Below, piece after piece: positions 53,310 to 64,000 of a stretch of DNA of 64,000 nt (position 1 is its first letter; the number at the start of each line of letters is the position of its first letter). Location: assembly GCA_914767885.1 (NCBI GenBank), contig CAJZBQ010000023.1, forward strand, positions 310,001 to 374,000. Reading direction: 5' to 3'. The notes under the pieces were generated by a model that searched no databases, was not told the DNA's origin, and saw nothing but the letters and a program-made list of their open reading frames with translations. The translations under genes were made by a program, and so were the position numbers. Source of the DNA: Blepharisma stoltei (taxonomy: Eukaryota; Ciliophora; Heterotrichea; Heterotrichida; Blepharismidae).

Positions 53310-55331
53310 ATGGATTTGAAATTTAAGGAGTCTTGTGCAACTGATAGAGATTTTCATATGAATTCTGTAAGAACCAAGGTATCAGTTTCTCCATCATCAA
53401 CTTTGCCATCAGCTAGATGTGAAACTAACAAAAAAATCTCTAAAAAGCTCAAAGGCCTTCATAAGAAAATTTCATTATTGCAAGATATTCAAGCTTATAC
53501 CGCTTATATTGATGATCTTTCCAGATGGATAGAAGACTATTTTTTTACAAGTTTTTCATTGGAGTTATCAACGATTCCACAAGTCCCTAGAACTGAGACG
53601 ATTTTTGATATGGAGAGCTCAATGAAAATTCTTGTAAATTCTTTGGTAAAGGTAAGAAAAGAAGCTTCAGACAGATTAGCAAATCAAGAAGAAAAATTCA
53701 TGAAGTCACGAGCTCAAATTGAAGAAAACTTAAAGCAACTAAAAACTGAAATGCAAAAGTTAACATGAAATGTCCAAGATGAAAGTAAAAAACAAATTAT
53801 TGTAGAAGTGCCTATTAAAGATAATTTTTCGCTTAATCTTTGTATTGAAGAATGCGCAAAGTTAAAAAAAGAGCTTGAAGCTTCACAAGAAATCAATGAA
53901 AATTGTAAAGGATCTATGCAGTTTTTATTGCAAGAATTTCAAAAAGAAGGGTTTGCAAGGCAAAAACAAGGAGATTTGCTAGTTGATGTGTTGTCAGATT
54001 TAAAGAATTTCACATTAAATATTCTTAAGGAGAGAAGAGATTATATTTCACAGAATGCAAGCATGAAAATGACAGCGGAAAAAGAAAGATATGAAAGGAC
54101 AAAATTTTTGACTGAATATGTAGATAGAGTTAGGGAAATTAATGAAGAAAATGATAAGTTAAAGAAAGAAATAGAAAATAAAGCAGAAGAATATGATTAT
54201 ATCAATGGGAAAATTAAAGAATTTGAAGCAAAAATGGATGAAGCGAGAAATCAAATAAAGAATATAACAGAGCAAAATACACTTACAAATAAAAAATTAG
54301 AAAATGCAAGAGTCTATATTACAATGGCATGCAGAATTATTGTTTCAGTTATTGCAAAATTCAAAAATTTACAGAGTTTGATAAGTTCTTATAAAGAAAA
54401 TATCAAGGACATCCAAAAAGTTGCAAATCAATTTTCAACACCTAAAAAAGTTGAACTGCCATATTCAAAAAGGCCAAAAATATCAAAACTTAGACCAAAA
54501 ATAATTGCTGTGATTGCTATGATTAGGCTAACTAATATTTTGAAGCTAAAGAGAGTAAGAATCAGCAATTTTTCTATACAAATTTTAGCATCAAAGCCCA
54601 ACATTTCTGCCCTTTCACTTGAAAAAAATCCAACATTCACTATATTTTCTGACATTTTTGAGTCAACTGCTATTACTCCCTATCCAAATTATTTTTCCTC
54701 CCAGCTTTTTGACTTCAAAAAATTAAAAACAAAATTATCCGAAGCCTCAAAAAATATAAAACAATATCAAGAAGAAAATAGCAATTACGAGAAAAAATCA
54801 GCAGTAAATGATATGAAATATTCAAATTTAAAGAAAAAATATAAAGATTTATTAAATAAATTCAATTTATTCAAGCAAGAGCTTGATAATATAAAGTCAA
54901 AAATCCCTTCCGAAAATGTATCAGATGAAAAACAGCAAAAATTGAAAAATAAATATGAAAAATTAAAAATGCAATTAGAAGTTTTAAGAACAAAATATGC
55001 AGAAAAAGAAGAAGAAAGAAGAAAAATGAAATTAAAATTAAAAGAATTAGCAACGATAAAAAAGAAACTTATCCAAAAAGTAAAGGATTTAGAGAGCAGA
55101 CAAGAAGACTTGATGAAAATAATTAAAAAGACAAAAGTTAAAAACAGAATCGTAAATCTAAATGAAGAAATATCAAATCTGAAAAAGGAATACGAAATTA
55201 TGAATAAAGAAGACGCTGGAAAAATAGCTAAAAAGACAGAAACGTCGTTGGGGGTATCAAAAAGCTCTTCTTGCAGCTTTGACCCAAATGAAAGCTTTTA
55301 TTTAGAGTCATCAAGTATAGAATTAGAATAA
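53310..55331 (+). CDS. Long coiled-coil protein
   Basis: 673 residues, one frame with a single TGA-coded Trp (QKLTWNVQD). The first 60 residues are basic and Ser-rich. From about 95 onward there are heptad-rich coiled coils (EEKFMKSRAQIEENLKQLK, VREINEENDKLKKEIENKAE, YEKLKMQLEVLRTKYAEKEE), interrupted at about 385-470 by a non-coiled stretch. The end is Ser-rich (SLGVSKSSSCSF). No membrane segment. Probably structural (basal body, cortex or axoneme); no family identified. Confidence 0.85.
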
Positions 55332-55358
55332 TAAATTGTTTTATAATCAACACTAGCT

Positions 55359-57167
55359 TTAAAATCCAGCTCCAGCATCTAAAGACTTTTCAAGCTCCTT
55401 CAATTTGATTTGTTTAAGCCACACATTTTTATTAAAATTTTTTCCTTTCTTTATTTTTTCTTTATTCTTATCATCTTCTTCACACATAATTTTTTCTACG
55501 TTTTTGCTGATCATGTAATCCTCTTCTCTATCTCTTTCCTTGAGCTGCCTTCTTTCTTCCAACTTTTCTATCATTTGTTTTGCAACAAACTCTTTATTTT
55601 CTCTTTCCCTATCCATTTTAAATTTTATTTCATTTTCCAAATCTTCTTTGCTTTCTTCAGGCCCAAAATGCGTCTTTACCGGTGACATTTTCTCTATTTT
55701 TTCTTCCTGCTTTTTTTCTATTTTTTCAGAAATTTGTTCTTCTAATTTTTTTCTATACTTTTCCAGCTTTTTCCTGTGCTTCATTTCTACATCCTCCTGA
55801 TACTTTTTATCAATAATTTCTCGTTCCAGCTTCTCTTTCATCAATTTTTCATTATTTTTTTCTTTTTCAATCAATTCTTGTTCATACCTCTCCAAAGCAT
55901 TTTCCATAGCTAGATCTTTTTCATAATTTTTTAAAAATCTTGGAGAATATTCATCAGGTATCATAAATTTCGGGATATCAATTCTCACTCTGGGCGACTG
56001 AGGGCTTGATGAAAACGCTGCAAACGTAGAATTTAACGTATCTGAATGCTTTCTTAAATCCTCTCTTAGTGCTAAATTAAGTGTTTTCTGTTGTGCTTCT
56101 ATTTGATCTCCATGTGTAAACGGAAAATAATCATACGTTTCACCAAGTCTTTCTTTCTTTATCTGCTTTTTCCTTTCTTTTTTCCTTTCAATTAAGCTGT
56201 TATTTTCTTCTATAAACAGTGATTTTTTTATATAGTCGCTGTACTCTTTGTCTTCTCTATCCTTTTTCATTTGATCAGTCACCGTCTTTATATACCCATC
56301 CTCTTCTAGTTTTTTTATTTCTTTGGTTTCCTTTAATTTTTTAGCCTTTTCTCTAATTTGTTCTCTATGGATATCTAGTAAATCTTGAGGAGAAATTGCT
56401 AGATCGCAAGCCTGTCTCCTTGTGTATTTTGTTCGAAAATCGAATAAAGGATGGATTTTTCCTGTGTAAAATGCGCATGGCAAAGGAACTGTATTTTGAG
56501 GTTTATAACTTAAGCCTCTATAATAATTATTTAAATTCTTTGAAGGGCCTTGATAAATAGGATTAGGGTTTGAAGCATGCACTGACAGAGAACCAAGCCT
56601 AATATTAGTGCAGCGGCTGCTTCTTGGTGTTAAAACTGAGCTTTCTCTGCTGGTTGTGCTATCTAGCGAATAATTTGCTTTATTTTTTCTTTCAATGATA
56701 GGTTTTCAATCAAGCAGCCCATCTCTCAGTGTCATAAGTCCAATTTTAAAATTAAGTTTGATTGAGTTGCCTTGCCTAACGAGCTCTAATATATGTGACA
56801 CTATTTCTTGCATGCACTTTTGGGCTTGATCTCTATTGAGATCACATACATATGCAATTGCAGAATAACTTATGTGTTGGTCCAATCGTTTATCTTTGCT
56901 TTCATTGGAAAACAAGTCTAAGTTCTTGTATGTGAAGTTCCCTGAAGTGATAAATTTAGGCGAAGGAAGGTACATGACTCCTAATGACTCTGAGGAAATA
57001 AAGCGACCAAATTCACAACTTACATTTAATCCTTTGTTTATGTTGCTTCTGATGAATTTTGTATACCCGCTCCACACTTTATAAAGCGTCTTATAGCTTT
57101 CGTTCCTGGAAATGACCTTTGGCGATTTTTCAGCTGATTTGAAGACATCGACTTCAGATAACTGCAT
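55359..57167 (-). CDS. CCDC81-like protein (HU-type domain plus coiled coil)
   Basis: 602 residues; two segments are continuous through a TGA-coded Trp (GLLDWKPIIERK). The N-terminal 150 residues contain the eukaryotic HU-like fold known from CCDC81: VWSGYTKFIRSNINKGLNVS, CEFGRFISSE, YLPSPKFI, and then YSAIAYVCDLNRDQAQKCMQ with IKLNFKIGLMTLRDG. The rest is long, highly charged and helical (LEREIIDKKYQEDVEMKHRK, RQLKERDREEDYMISK). CCDC81 is linked to centrosomes and cilia in other eukaryotes, which fits a ciliate. Convergent with the coiled-coil gene 27 bases away. Confidence 0.82.
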
Positions 57168-57214
57168 TTATAAATGGGTTTACAGCAACTTATGTAAAAT
57201 TACTATTATGTGTA

Positions 57215-58156
57215 TTAAAGTAAAGGGAAATTCTTTGCTTCCTCATCAACCATCTTTTCTAAGTCATCAATTGAAGCTGCTCTTAATCGATTAATTTGTT
57301 TATCCATCATCTGCACATAGCCTGGCCCATAAATAAAGGTAAAGATAGGCCTAGTAAAAAAACGAAGGTCTATATGTGATCCTAAATATCCTAAAGGGCT
57401 ATTGACTGAGGTAAATTTATAAAATGCTTTTCAGTCACGAAGCCACCAATCCATATTAATAAGAACTCTAGAATATCTTGTCCTCTTCCAGGTATAATCA
57501 TATGCGTGAAATCCTGCCAGCATGATTAAAAACATGATATAAATGAATTTCCTGCTACGCTCATAAAGCACATGTGTGGGGATTTGTATTTCCCATTGCT
57601 TGTATTTTTTAAGCGCTGTTGAAAAATAAAACATATAATAGTCATAATTCGGGTCCTTTGGGTTTACGCTTCATAAGGGGTCATATAGCTGGATTTCGAC
57701 TTTTGATTGTAAAACATATCGGTGCCACTCGCGCATTCTCATACGATAATGGTCCATATAAGGAGGAAATTTTACGAAGTCCTCGTATTCCCATCAGTTT
57801 TCGAGAGTGGTAAAGGTTACAGGAAGGTGTTTTTTGATGTCTTCATCTTTTATTAGTGCTTTCTTATCATTAATAAGCCCTCTAAAACTTCTCATGTTGG
57901 GGTATTCTGGTGGCAGCTCTACTGGACTATAAGAAAGCTGCTCGTAGACTTCTTCTGATGTAGGGATTAGGAATTTCTTTTCTTCATAAGGGTTAAGGAA
58001 ACTATTAAAATCGTAGTTTATGAGATCTGATTCAGTCTTTTGGTGGTACTTGATAAGGCTGGTTGCTGTGTTTGAAATTGCAGGAAGGTTTGTGTTAAGT
58101 GAAGGCTCTATGTAGTGGTCTAATAGTTTCCCATAGAGCTTATATCGAGTTGTCAT
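57215..58156 (-). CDS. Unknown protein with one membrane segment, possibly mitochondrial
   Basis: 313 residues in one frame with three TGA-coded Trp (LENWWEY, DPLWSVN, LRDWKAF). The only clear hydrophobic segment is KFIYIMFLIMLAGFHAYDY. The protein is Tyr/Trp/Pro-rich (KFPPYMDHYRMRMREWHRYV, VNPKDPNYDYYMFYFSTAL) and ends DEEAKNFPLL. This style resembles lineage-specific respiratory-complex subunits of ciliates, but that is only an impression; I know no matching family. Confidence 0.78.
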
Positions 58157-58230
58157 TTAGAAATTATCAATAAAAATAACAAATATTTTTAACAAAACAT
58201 GGCAATTTAATTTGAAAATATTAGAATACA

Positions 58231-59262
58231 TTAAAAGGAGTTGCTATGAGGGTCATTGTCGTTCGCTATTTCTTCCCATTTTCGGTTTAGTTCATTTCTT
58301 GGAGTGTTCATGTCGCTGACTGAAGGAGGGTTTTCGAGCTCTTTATCATCTTCTTTGATATCTCTTGAAATTGAAGGGATTTCAAAAGAGTTGTCAATAG
58401 GCATTATCCTCTTGCTATAGCCAGATTTTTCTTGTGTTCTTGTCATATCAAGGTTGTAATCAGGATTTTCTATATAAGGCTCGTATAGCTCTTCTAAGTG
58501 GACTTCTTCTGAATTATTCCGCTGGTGGCTTAAGTTGATTTCAGAAACTTTGTATTTGTTTACGTCTCGTCTTCTCATTAATATATATTCATATGTCGTC
58601 ATGTTCTTGAACTTAAGCCAAATATGAAATAATATTAGCTGCCCATTGCATATACCTACAATTCCACAAAGAATTATAATTAGCACCACAATAGAAAAAT
58701 AAAAATACATTGATTGGTCACTCAATTGCAATTTTTCTTCGATTCTTTTGGAGTCTTCGCTTGAAGTCACTGTTTGTTGGCAAACAATAGAACTTGCTGA
58801 GATTATTGTGACGACTAAAATTTGTACACATAAGATTAGATTGAAAAATACTCGATAATTTACGTCGCCGATACAGTTGTTAACTCAAGTGCAGTGATGG
58901 TCAAAATTATTTACACACCTTTGACAACGCCGGCAGTGCTTACTGTTCCCACTTACATACTTATCGCAGATTTTGCAAATTTTGGGGTATTTTTTGTTAT
59001 TTTTTGCTGATTCAGGCTTGGATTGGCTTGTAGCGTCGATTTCTTTTAATGCAGGATCGCTTGGATCTAAATATGTGCATATAAATCCAAATATTAAAAC
59101 TGAGGTAAGGGACATTGCAAATAAACAGCAAAAAACCACGCTGTTTGTATCTGCAAAGGATGGGAGAACTAAAATGCTGAATAAAATGGAAATAATTGCT
59201 AGCAAAATTCAGGCTATGATTTGATGTTTATGATATGGTTTGCAAAATCCATTTCTTTTCAT
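58231..59262 (-). CDS. DHHC-type palmitoyltransferase
   Basis: 343 residues. Two membrane segments (IIAWILLAIISILFSILVL; VVFCCLFAMSLTSVLIFGFI) precede the cysteine-rich domain CKICDKYVSGNSKHCRRCQR, CVNNFDHHCTWVNNCIG (catalytic Cys in DHHC, about residue 124; the following W is TGA). Two more membrane segments follow (VFFNLILCVQILVVTIIS; YFSIVVLIIILCGIVGICN) and then a TTYEYI motif (the family TTxE). The cytosolic tail is about 110 residues, acidic and Ser-rich. The start MKRNGFCKPYHKHQ is the first ATG upstream of segment 1. It S-acylates membrane proteins; the MGC-type CDPK and the MGACC ankyrin protein here are plausible kinds of substrate. Confidence 0.94.
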
Positions 59263-59702
59263 AATATTTAAATAAAAAATTAAAATTACTTTCAAGTGGT
59301 TTGCCTGTGTGACATTAATCAGCCTTTAATCATGAAAAAATCTCCAAATTCACTTTTACTTTCCTTACAATTTTTATTTTATATTAAAAAATATTGAGAT
59401 AAAGCATTCAGCCTGATTTTTTTATCTATATTTAAATTTAAAATAAAGATACTCAATTTATAATTCCATAATTCTTCTACACTTATTGCATTTCAAATCT
59501 CTTAAAAAATGAAAGAGTTTCAAAATTTCCTCCTCTATCTGATCACTCCTTATAATGAAACGTCAGCTTATTTTCGAAACTCCTTCTTTTTAATATTTTT
59601 CCTAATAAATTCCTAAATAATCCTACTAAATTTTACCCACTCTTATTTAAAACTATTTCATTATCCCAAAGTTTCACATTTTCTTATGCCTTTATAATAA
59701 AA
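59263..59702. other. AT-rich divergent promoter region
   Basis: It separates the DHHC and Snf7 genes. Nothing further recognised. Confidence 0.5.
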
Positions 59703-60359
59703 ATGCGTCTATTCGGCAAGAAAAAGAAAAAGCAAATGAGCCAAGAAGAAGTCCTCAAAACAATGGAAGGACTCCGTAAAACCCTCGAAGATATTGATAA
59801 GCGAGGAAATCTACTTCAAAACAAAGCCCAGAACGAGCTCCAACAAGCCCTTCAAAGGAAAAAAGTTGGCGATCGAAGCGGAGCCTTAATTTGTCTCAAG
59901 CGCAAAAAAATGTATGAAAGCGAGGTAGCCAAACTTGAAGGATCCCGTATGAACTTGGAACAGCAACTGTTCGCCATTGAAGGAGCAAGTATGAACAAAA
60001 ATATTTTTGACTCACTGAAAACGGGTAACCAAGTCTTAAAAGATGTCCATGGGGAAATAAAAATTGAAGACGTCGACAGGCTAAAAGATGATATGGAAGA
60101 ACAGCAAGATTTATTGCAGGAGATGAATGAAGCCATATCACAGCCAATTGGAATTTTGTCGACAATGGATGAAGATGAGCTTATGGACGAATTAGACCAA
60201 TTAGAAGCTAAGGAATACGAAAAAGACATGCTTGAGGCACAAGCTGGGCCAGCTCTGCAGAACAGAAATAATGTTATTCAAAGAGAGCCTGTGCCTGCTC
60301 AACAAGTAAGTGCAGCGAACGATTTAGACGAACTTTATAACCAAATGCAGATGAGCTAA
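59703..60359 (+). CDS. SNF7: ESCRT-III subunit Snf7 / CHMP4 / VPS32
   Basis: 218 residues, the usual CHMP4 size. The basic N-terminus MRLFGKKKKKQM is followed by the alpha1-alpha2 hairpin (LRKTLEDIDKRGNLLQNKAQ, GDRSGALICLKRKKMYESEV), an acidic alpha4-5 region (DVDRLKDDMEEQQDLLQEMN, DEDELMDELDQLEAKEYEKD) and a C-terminal short motif DLDELYNQMQMS suited to Vps4/MIM contact. It polymerises on membranes for endosomal sorting, membrane repair and cytokinesis. Single open frame, no introns or IESs. Confidence 0.95.
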   Translation: MRLFGKKKKKQMSQEEVLKTMEGLRKTLEDIDKRGNLLQNKAQNELQQALQRKKVGDRSGALICLKRKKMYESEVAKLEGSRMNLEQQLFAIEGASMNKNIFDSLKTGNQVLKDVHGEIKIEDVDRLKDDMEEQQDLLQEMNEAISQPIGILSTMDEDELMDELDQLEAKEYEKDMLEAQAGPALQNRNNVIQREPVPAQQVSAANDLDELYNQMQMS

Positions 60360-60381
60360 ATAAACTTTCATGGTAAAATTG

Positions 60382-62604
60382 TTATGTATATTTCATAGAA
60401 ATCACACCTAGGGCTGTTTTCATTTTTTGTTTTGTAGGTTTTAGTGACTTTAAAAGGCTATTGACGCCGTTTTCAATTGAAGAAATCCTTGCCTTTAAGT
60501 GATTAAAAGAATCACTATTCGCCTGAATCGTGTCTTCAAACATCCCAAGACGATCACGAACTACTACAGTAGAAACTCGTCGTGATTTTCGGTGGTTAAA
60601 GTTCCCTTTGGTTTCAAGATGCCGAGGTATTCCTTCTGCTCTACCTAGGTTTATAAGTGCGGATAATTCTTCTTTTGCTTTTGTGTTCCTTAACCATCGT
60701 TCTTTGGCAATTTTTGTTAGCTTTTTCTGTTGATCAGGAAAGTCTTTTATTGTGCTTTACTCGCAAAGAGTCTTTTTATTGGGGAGGCATTATTTATTTT
60801 CTATACTATATTTAGATATTTTGCCTATTTTATGTTTTTTAAAAGCTATAAGCAAATATAAAATTTTAAGAAAATCATGCTTAGAAATGACCAAAAATTC
60901 TGATAGACCAGCAGCCTGGGCGTTATTGTCTCTTATGGACCGTTTCGTAAGGATTTCAATTTCTCCAATATATGAGCCTTTAAGAAACGATTTATAGCAA
61001 ATTCCATTATTTTCTAATACAAGATTTACTCTACCTTTTACAATAAAAAATACTTCATCTGGAAAAGTGCCTTCTCGATATAAAAAGTCGCAATCTTTGT
61101 GCTGCAAAGGCTTTAGCAGCGGCATTATTGAAATAATAAAAGAAGGGTCTTGGTCTCTGAAGAAAATTAGGTCTTTAACAATCCCGCTGTACATGGTAGC
61201 ACTGACTTCGTATCGTAAGGATTTTGGAAGCTCTTTAAATAGAGAATGCTTATCACTTCATACAGTCCCAACTTTGCTTGTGTTGTATTTAATTATTTCT
61301 CTTATTTTCGATTTATTTTCTGCAGAAATCCCAGTTTCATTTGCAAATTCATGGATTGCTGCTAATTTTGCTGCCAAAATTGACTCCTTTGTATCGATTT
61401 CTGACAGGAATGAAGAAAGCGCACCTATAGTAAAAGAATAGAACCCAATGCCTATTAGCATCCAAATCATAGCCAGCAACTGTTCTAGTTCTGTTCTAGC
61501 TGCAATATCTCCATAACCTACTGTAGTAACTGTTGTCATTGCCCAGTAAATGCTTGCTATATACTTTTCTCATACAGTTTTATCAATATATCCACATCTA
61601 GTCACCCAAGTATCAGGATCAAAATTGTTTATTTTCGCCATAAAGAACCATAAGCAGCCCATTATGTGCACACACAGACAAACTGAAACCAAAAACGTCA
61701 TCAGCTTGTAAAATCGAGAATTTAGCTGCATCATGTCTTGGATTTTGTCAGCTAAATCATGCTTTTTGTAGTGTTTTAAAGCTTTGGCAATTCTTATGAC
61801 TCGTAAAAGCTTGTAAAGCCGGGGAATTCTTAATAACTTGGCAAGGTTGTTAGAGCGAGTTGTGTTTCCGCCTCCACCCATCCAATAATCAATTAGTGTA
61901 TAAGGAACACTAGAAACTGCATCAATAATAAACCAAGTTTTCAAGTAATGCCATATTATATATTTTATATCTGCATGTAGAGTTCCTTCATAGCTATGGA
62001 CTCCACTAATAAAGCTAAAACACATATCAATTATAAATAGTAAATCAATCATAATTTCTATAGTAGTTCATACATCGAAAAATTTTAACTCGGCAAATGC
62101 AAGTCGAAAAGGCATAACAATAGCTGTATATAGCAAAAAAAGAGTCAGAATCATGTCTCATGACCTTTTAAATTTTCCATCAGGATCTATTATATACCAC
62201 GGAATTAATTTTTCGTCACGGTCTCATTTTTTTACCCTAAAGTCTTCTTCTTTGTCAACTTTTTTCTGGAGAATTGAATCAAGGTTCTGTTTGAATTTTT
62301 TGTCTTGATCGAAAACTTCGTTTGAGGTGCCGAAAAGCATAAGCTCTCTTTTGAATTTTTCTAGAATTCGTTGGATTCTTATAATAAAAAATGCTCTTTG
62401 CCACAGCTTCTTGGCATGTGAAGAATATCATGGGGTAACATTGGAATTTGTATTAGTGAAGCTTGGATTTTTAAACCAGCTTTGATTCACAGGAGATCTG
62501 TTTTTCATTGAAATTTCACCTGAAAGTAGTCCATCTAGATCATAGTTTTCGGTAGGAACTGTTGGACATTCAGTTAATAAAGGAATTATTTTTACTCTTG
62601 ACAT
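60382..62604 (-). CDS. Voltage-gated-type K+ channel with cyclic-nucleotide-binding domain
   Basis: 703 residues after removal of the IES 60748-60858, with many TGA-coded Trp. The N-terminus is cytosolic (about 1-140). Membrane segments: S1 WDMILTLFLLYTAIVMPF, S2/S3 around IEIMIDLLFIIDMCFSFISG and LKTWFIIDAVSSVPYTLIDY, S4 with repeated basic residues (RIPRLYKLLRVIRIAKALKH), and S5. The pore is TTVTTVGYGD, i.e. the K+-selective filter. The C-linker is followed by a CNBD (FLYREGTFPDEVFFIVKGRV, GSYIGEIEIL). EAG/HCN-CNG superfamily. The last 130 residues (KDFPDQQKKLTKIAKERW to MKYT) are reached only after the IES. Ciliates use such channels to set membrane potential and ciliary beating. The 3' end lies 23 bases from the convergent Snf7 gene. 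Confidence 0.94.
60748..60858. other. 111-bp IES in the channel gene
   Basis: TA-bounded; excision joins HDFLKIL to KDFPDQQKKL just after the CNBD. Confidence 0.88.
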
Positions 62605-62727
62605 ATTTATTCTATTTTTAATGCTAAAAATGCTTTATATATCTATCATGATTTCTTTTTTATTGGAAATCATATAGGCTTTTCAGTGTTTAGATTTTAT
62701 TATCAATATAATTGAATATTAAAAAAT

Positions 62728-64000
62728 TTATCTCTTTGCCCTGAGCTTCTCTATTTCTTGAAAGTATAAAGCTTCATCTATTACGCAGAGCCCAGTGTGA
62801 TCTACTCGGTCAGCAGGATCTCCATATCTTTTGACATTGGTGACAATTTTTTCCTCAGTTAGTTGTCTTCTTGTCAACAAATTTTGTGGCTCAAATCTTC
62901 TTCGCTCATATATTAAAGGCAATTTTTGAGTGATAACTTCTTTATACCCTTCTTGGATTGCTACAGACAATGGGGATGGCGGTCTTTTCTGGATCCTTGG
63001 CCTAGATAGCGACCTTATATTATTTTTTTTAGTTTTTCTCTTATTTGTGGGTTTCTTCTTAAAAGATCTTTTTTCTGATTTGTCACGCATTTTTGGGTTA
63101 AAGCTTTTAGCTGTATTGTGATAAGAATTAAGAACTTTATTTCAATATTCTGGTGTAACAGCATGCTCTTCTTGGAAATACTTAGACTCTCTTCTGGATA
63201 GCTCATTATCTATATTTAATTCTAAATCATCTGATGACCCGTCTTCACTTCCACTTTCTGCTTTCTTTATTGCTTCATTATTTGAATCTTTAAAATAATC
63301 CTCTGGAAGAATTTCTTCTTCTTCCTCCTCAGTCGATAGATTATAGCTGCAAAGGTTTACTATAGAAATAACTGATCCTGTAGCTGCTAATAAGGATTTT
63401 TGATCAAGAAATAGTAATGATTTTACACGTTGTGGAAAAATTATTTCTTGAATTAATTGATTGCTAAAATTTCATAAACGAATTTTTTGATTATTTGCTG
63501 CTGTTAAAAAAATTTGGAAATCTTCAATGAGATCAATTGACAGAACTGCAGAATCTGCATCTGGGACTTTATTTGTCAGTCTATAGAGACTTTTATTTTC
63601 AATTCGAAGCAGCTCAGATTGCCCTGATTCGAAGCCTAAAAATATTTTTGATGGCGATAAAGCTCTAAATGTGCTCAAATTTCTTCTAATATCAATTTTC
63701 TTAGCTTTTTGTAACTGATTTTCACTGAAAAATGAAATTAATAAAATATTACCTGCACATAGAGTAATTAAATACCCAGGAAGTTCTTCTATCATTAGTA
63801 TAACTTCTCTATGGAGAATATATCTTCCATATATAGAATCCAGATTTTCAACCTGCATAAATAGCAAAGCTCCTTTCCCAACTGACATTGCTGCAAACTT
63901 GTGAGGATTTCTTGCTGCATGGGATTCAAAAAAATCAAGATCGTCTTTTAGCTTTTTTTTAATTGCGAGCTCACAGTCATAATGTGGAGGTTTTACATTC
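62728..64000 (-). CDS. WD-repeat protein, C-terminal part (runs off window)
   Basis: One open frame from the right edge to TAA, with TGA-coded Trp at the WD dipeptides (NNQKIRLWNF; EYWNKVL). Visible blades: FAAMSVGKGALLFMQVENL, YLITLCAGNILLISFF, FLGFESGQSELLRIENK and FLTAANNQKIRLWNFSNQL. An acidic stretch (STEEEEEEILPEDYF, SGSEDGSSDDLELNIDNEL) is followed by a basic tail (KSEKRSFKKKPTNKRKTKKN) ending KLRAKR. It is probably the end of a larger propeller protein; the acid-then-basic tail suggests a nuclear or cytoskeletal protein. The start is outside the window. Confidence 0.8.

Overview
ORGANISM. The window looks like germline (micronuclear) DNA of a heterotrich ciliate, most like Blepharisma. 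Four signals support this. (1) UGA is read as tryptophan in nearly every gene (for example the W of the CDK motif WYRAPE and the W of the palmitoyltransferase DHHCTW motif are TGA), while genes end in TAA or TAG. (2) All eight introns I could resolve are exactly 15 nt, GT...AG. (3) Many genes are broken by AT-rich segments that start and end at a TA. Removing the segment with one TA restores the frame and a conserved protein sequence, as expected for internal eliminated sequences (IESs). (4) Several of these segments are copies of one MITE-like repeat with C/G-tract inverted termini. The species assignment is an inference from these features.

LAYOUT. 1-10.6 kb: a decaying tandem array of membrane-anchored cathepsin L-like proteases, with one complete copy (5552-7118, two IESs), one partial gene at the window edge and several pseudogenes; the spacers are duplicated too. 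10.9-15 kb: a myristoylatable WD-repeat protein, two small unknown genes and an RRM-CCCH protein of CNOT4 type, with several MITE copies. 15.9-19.3 kb: a ZSWIM2-like SWIM-RING-ZZ-RING ubiquitin ligase broken by two back-to-back retroelements, an intron, a short IES, a third retroelement and a MITE. 19.4-20 kb: centrin, whose stop codon is re-formed only by IES removal. 21-25 kb and 49-53 kb: two paralogues of a large vWA-domain protein of unknown role, with no shared IES. 25-41 kb: oxysterol-binding protein, CDK-like kinase, a coiled-coil protein, a SAP protein, an IQ-motif protein, a CDPK, two RER1 paralogues, an ankyrin-repeat protein, an MT-A70 methyltransferase and a G-protein beta subunit. 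42-64 kb: a membrane RING-H2 protein, a kelch-like protein, a patatin lipase, NFU1, coiled-coil and CCDC81-like proteins, a DHHC palmitoyltransferase, ESCRT-III Snf7, a cyclic-nucleotide-domain K+ channel and a partial WD protein.

MOBILE DNA. Two kinds dominate. One is the AT-rich MITE (about 280-395 bp, TA-ACTCC...GGAGT-TA), seen as ten to twelve copies of different ages. The other is a set of 250-600 bp GC-richer insertions. Most of these have 9-20 bp target-site duplications, a 5' end near TAAAATGG and a 3' tail of short repeats (TAATG, TCTAA, TAAG, TTAAG), which is the signature of target-primed retrotransposition. Several sit inside exons. Their target duplications usually contain a TA, so they can leave as ordinary TA-bounded IESs. 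A 731-bp IES in the CDPK gene also carries a 218-bp compound palindrome.

GENES TOGETHER. The content is mixed housekeeping and signalling (Ca2+: centrin, CDPK, IQ protein; membrane traffic: RER1, Snf7, DHHC, ORP; ubiquitin: two RING proteins). I see no operon or dedicated pathway. The coherent story is how coding sequence survives heavy insertion by mobile elements through programmed excision.
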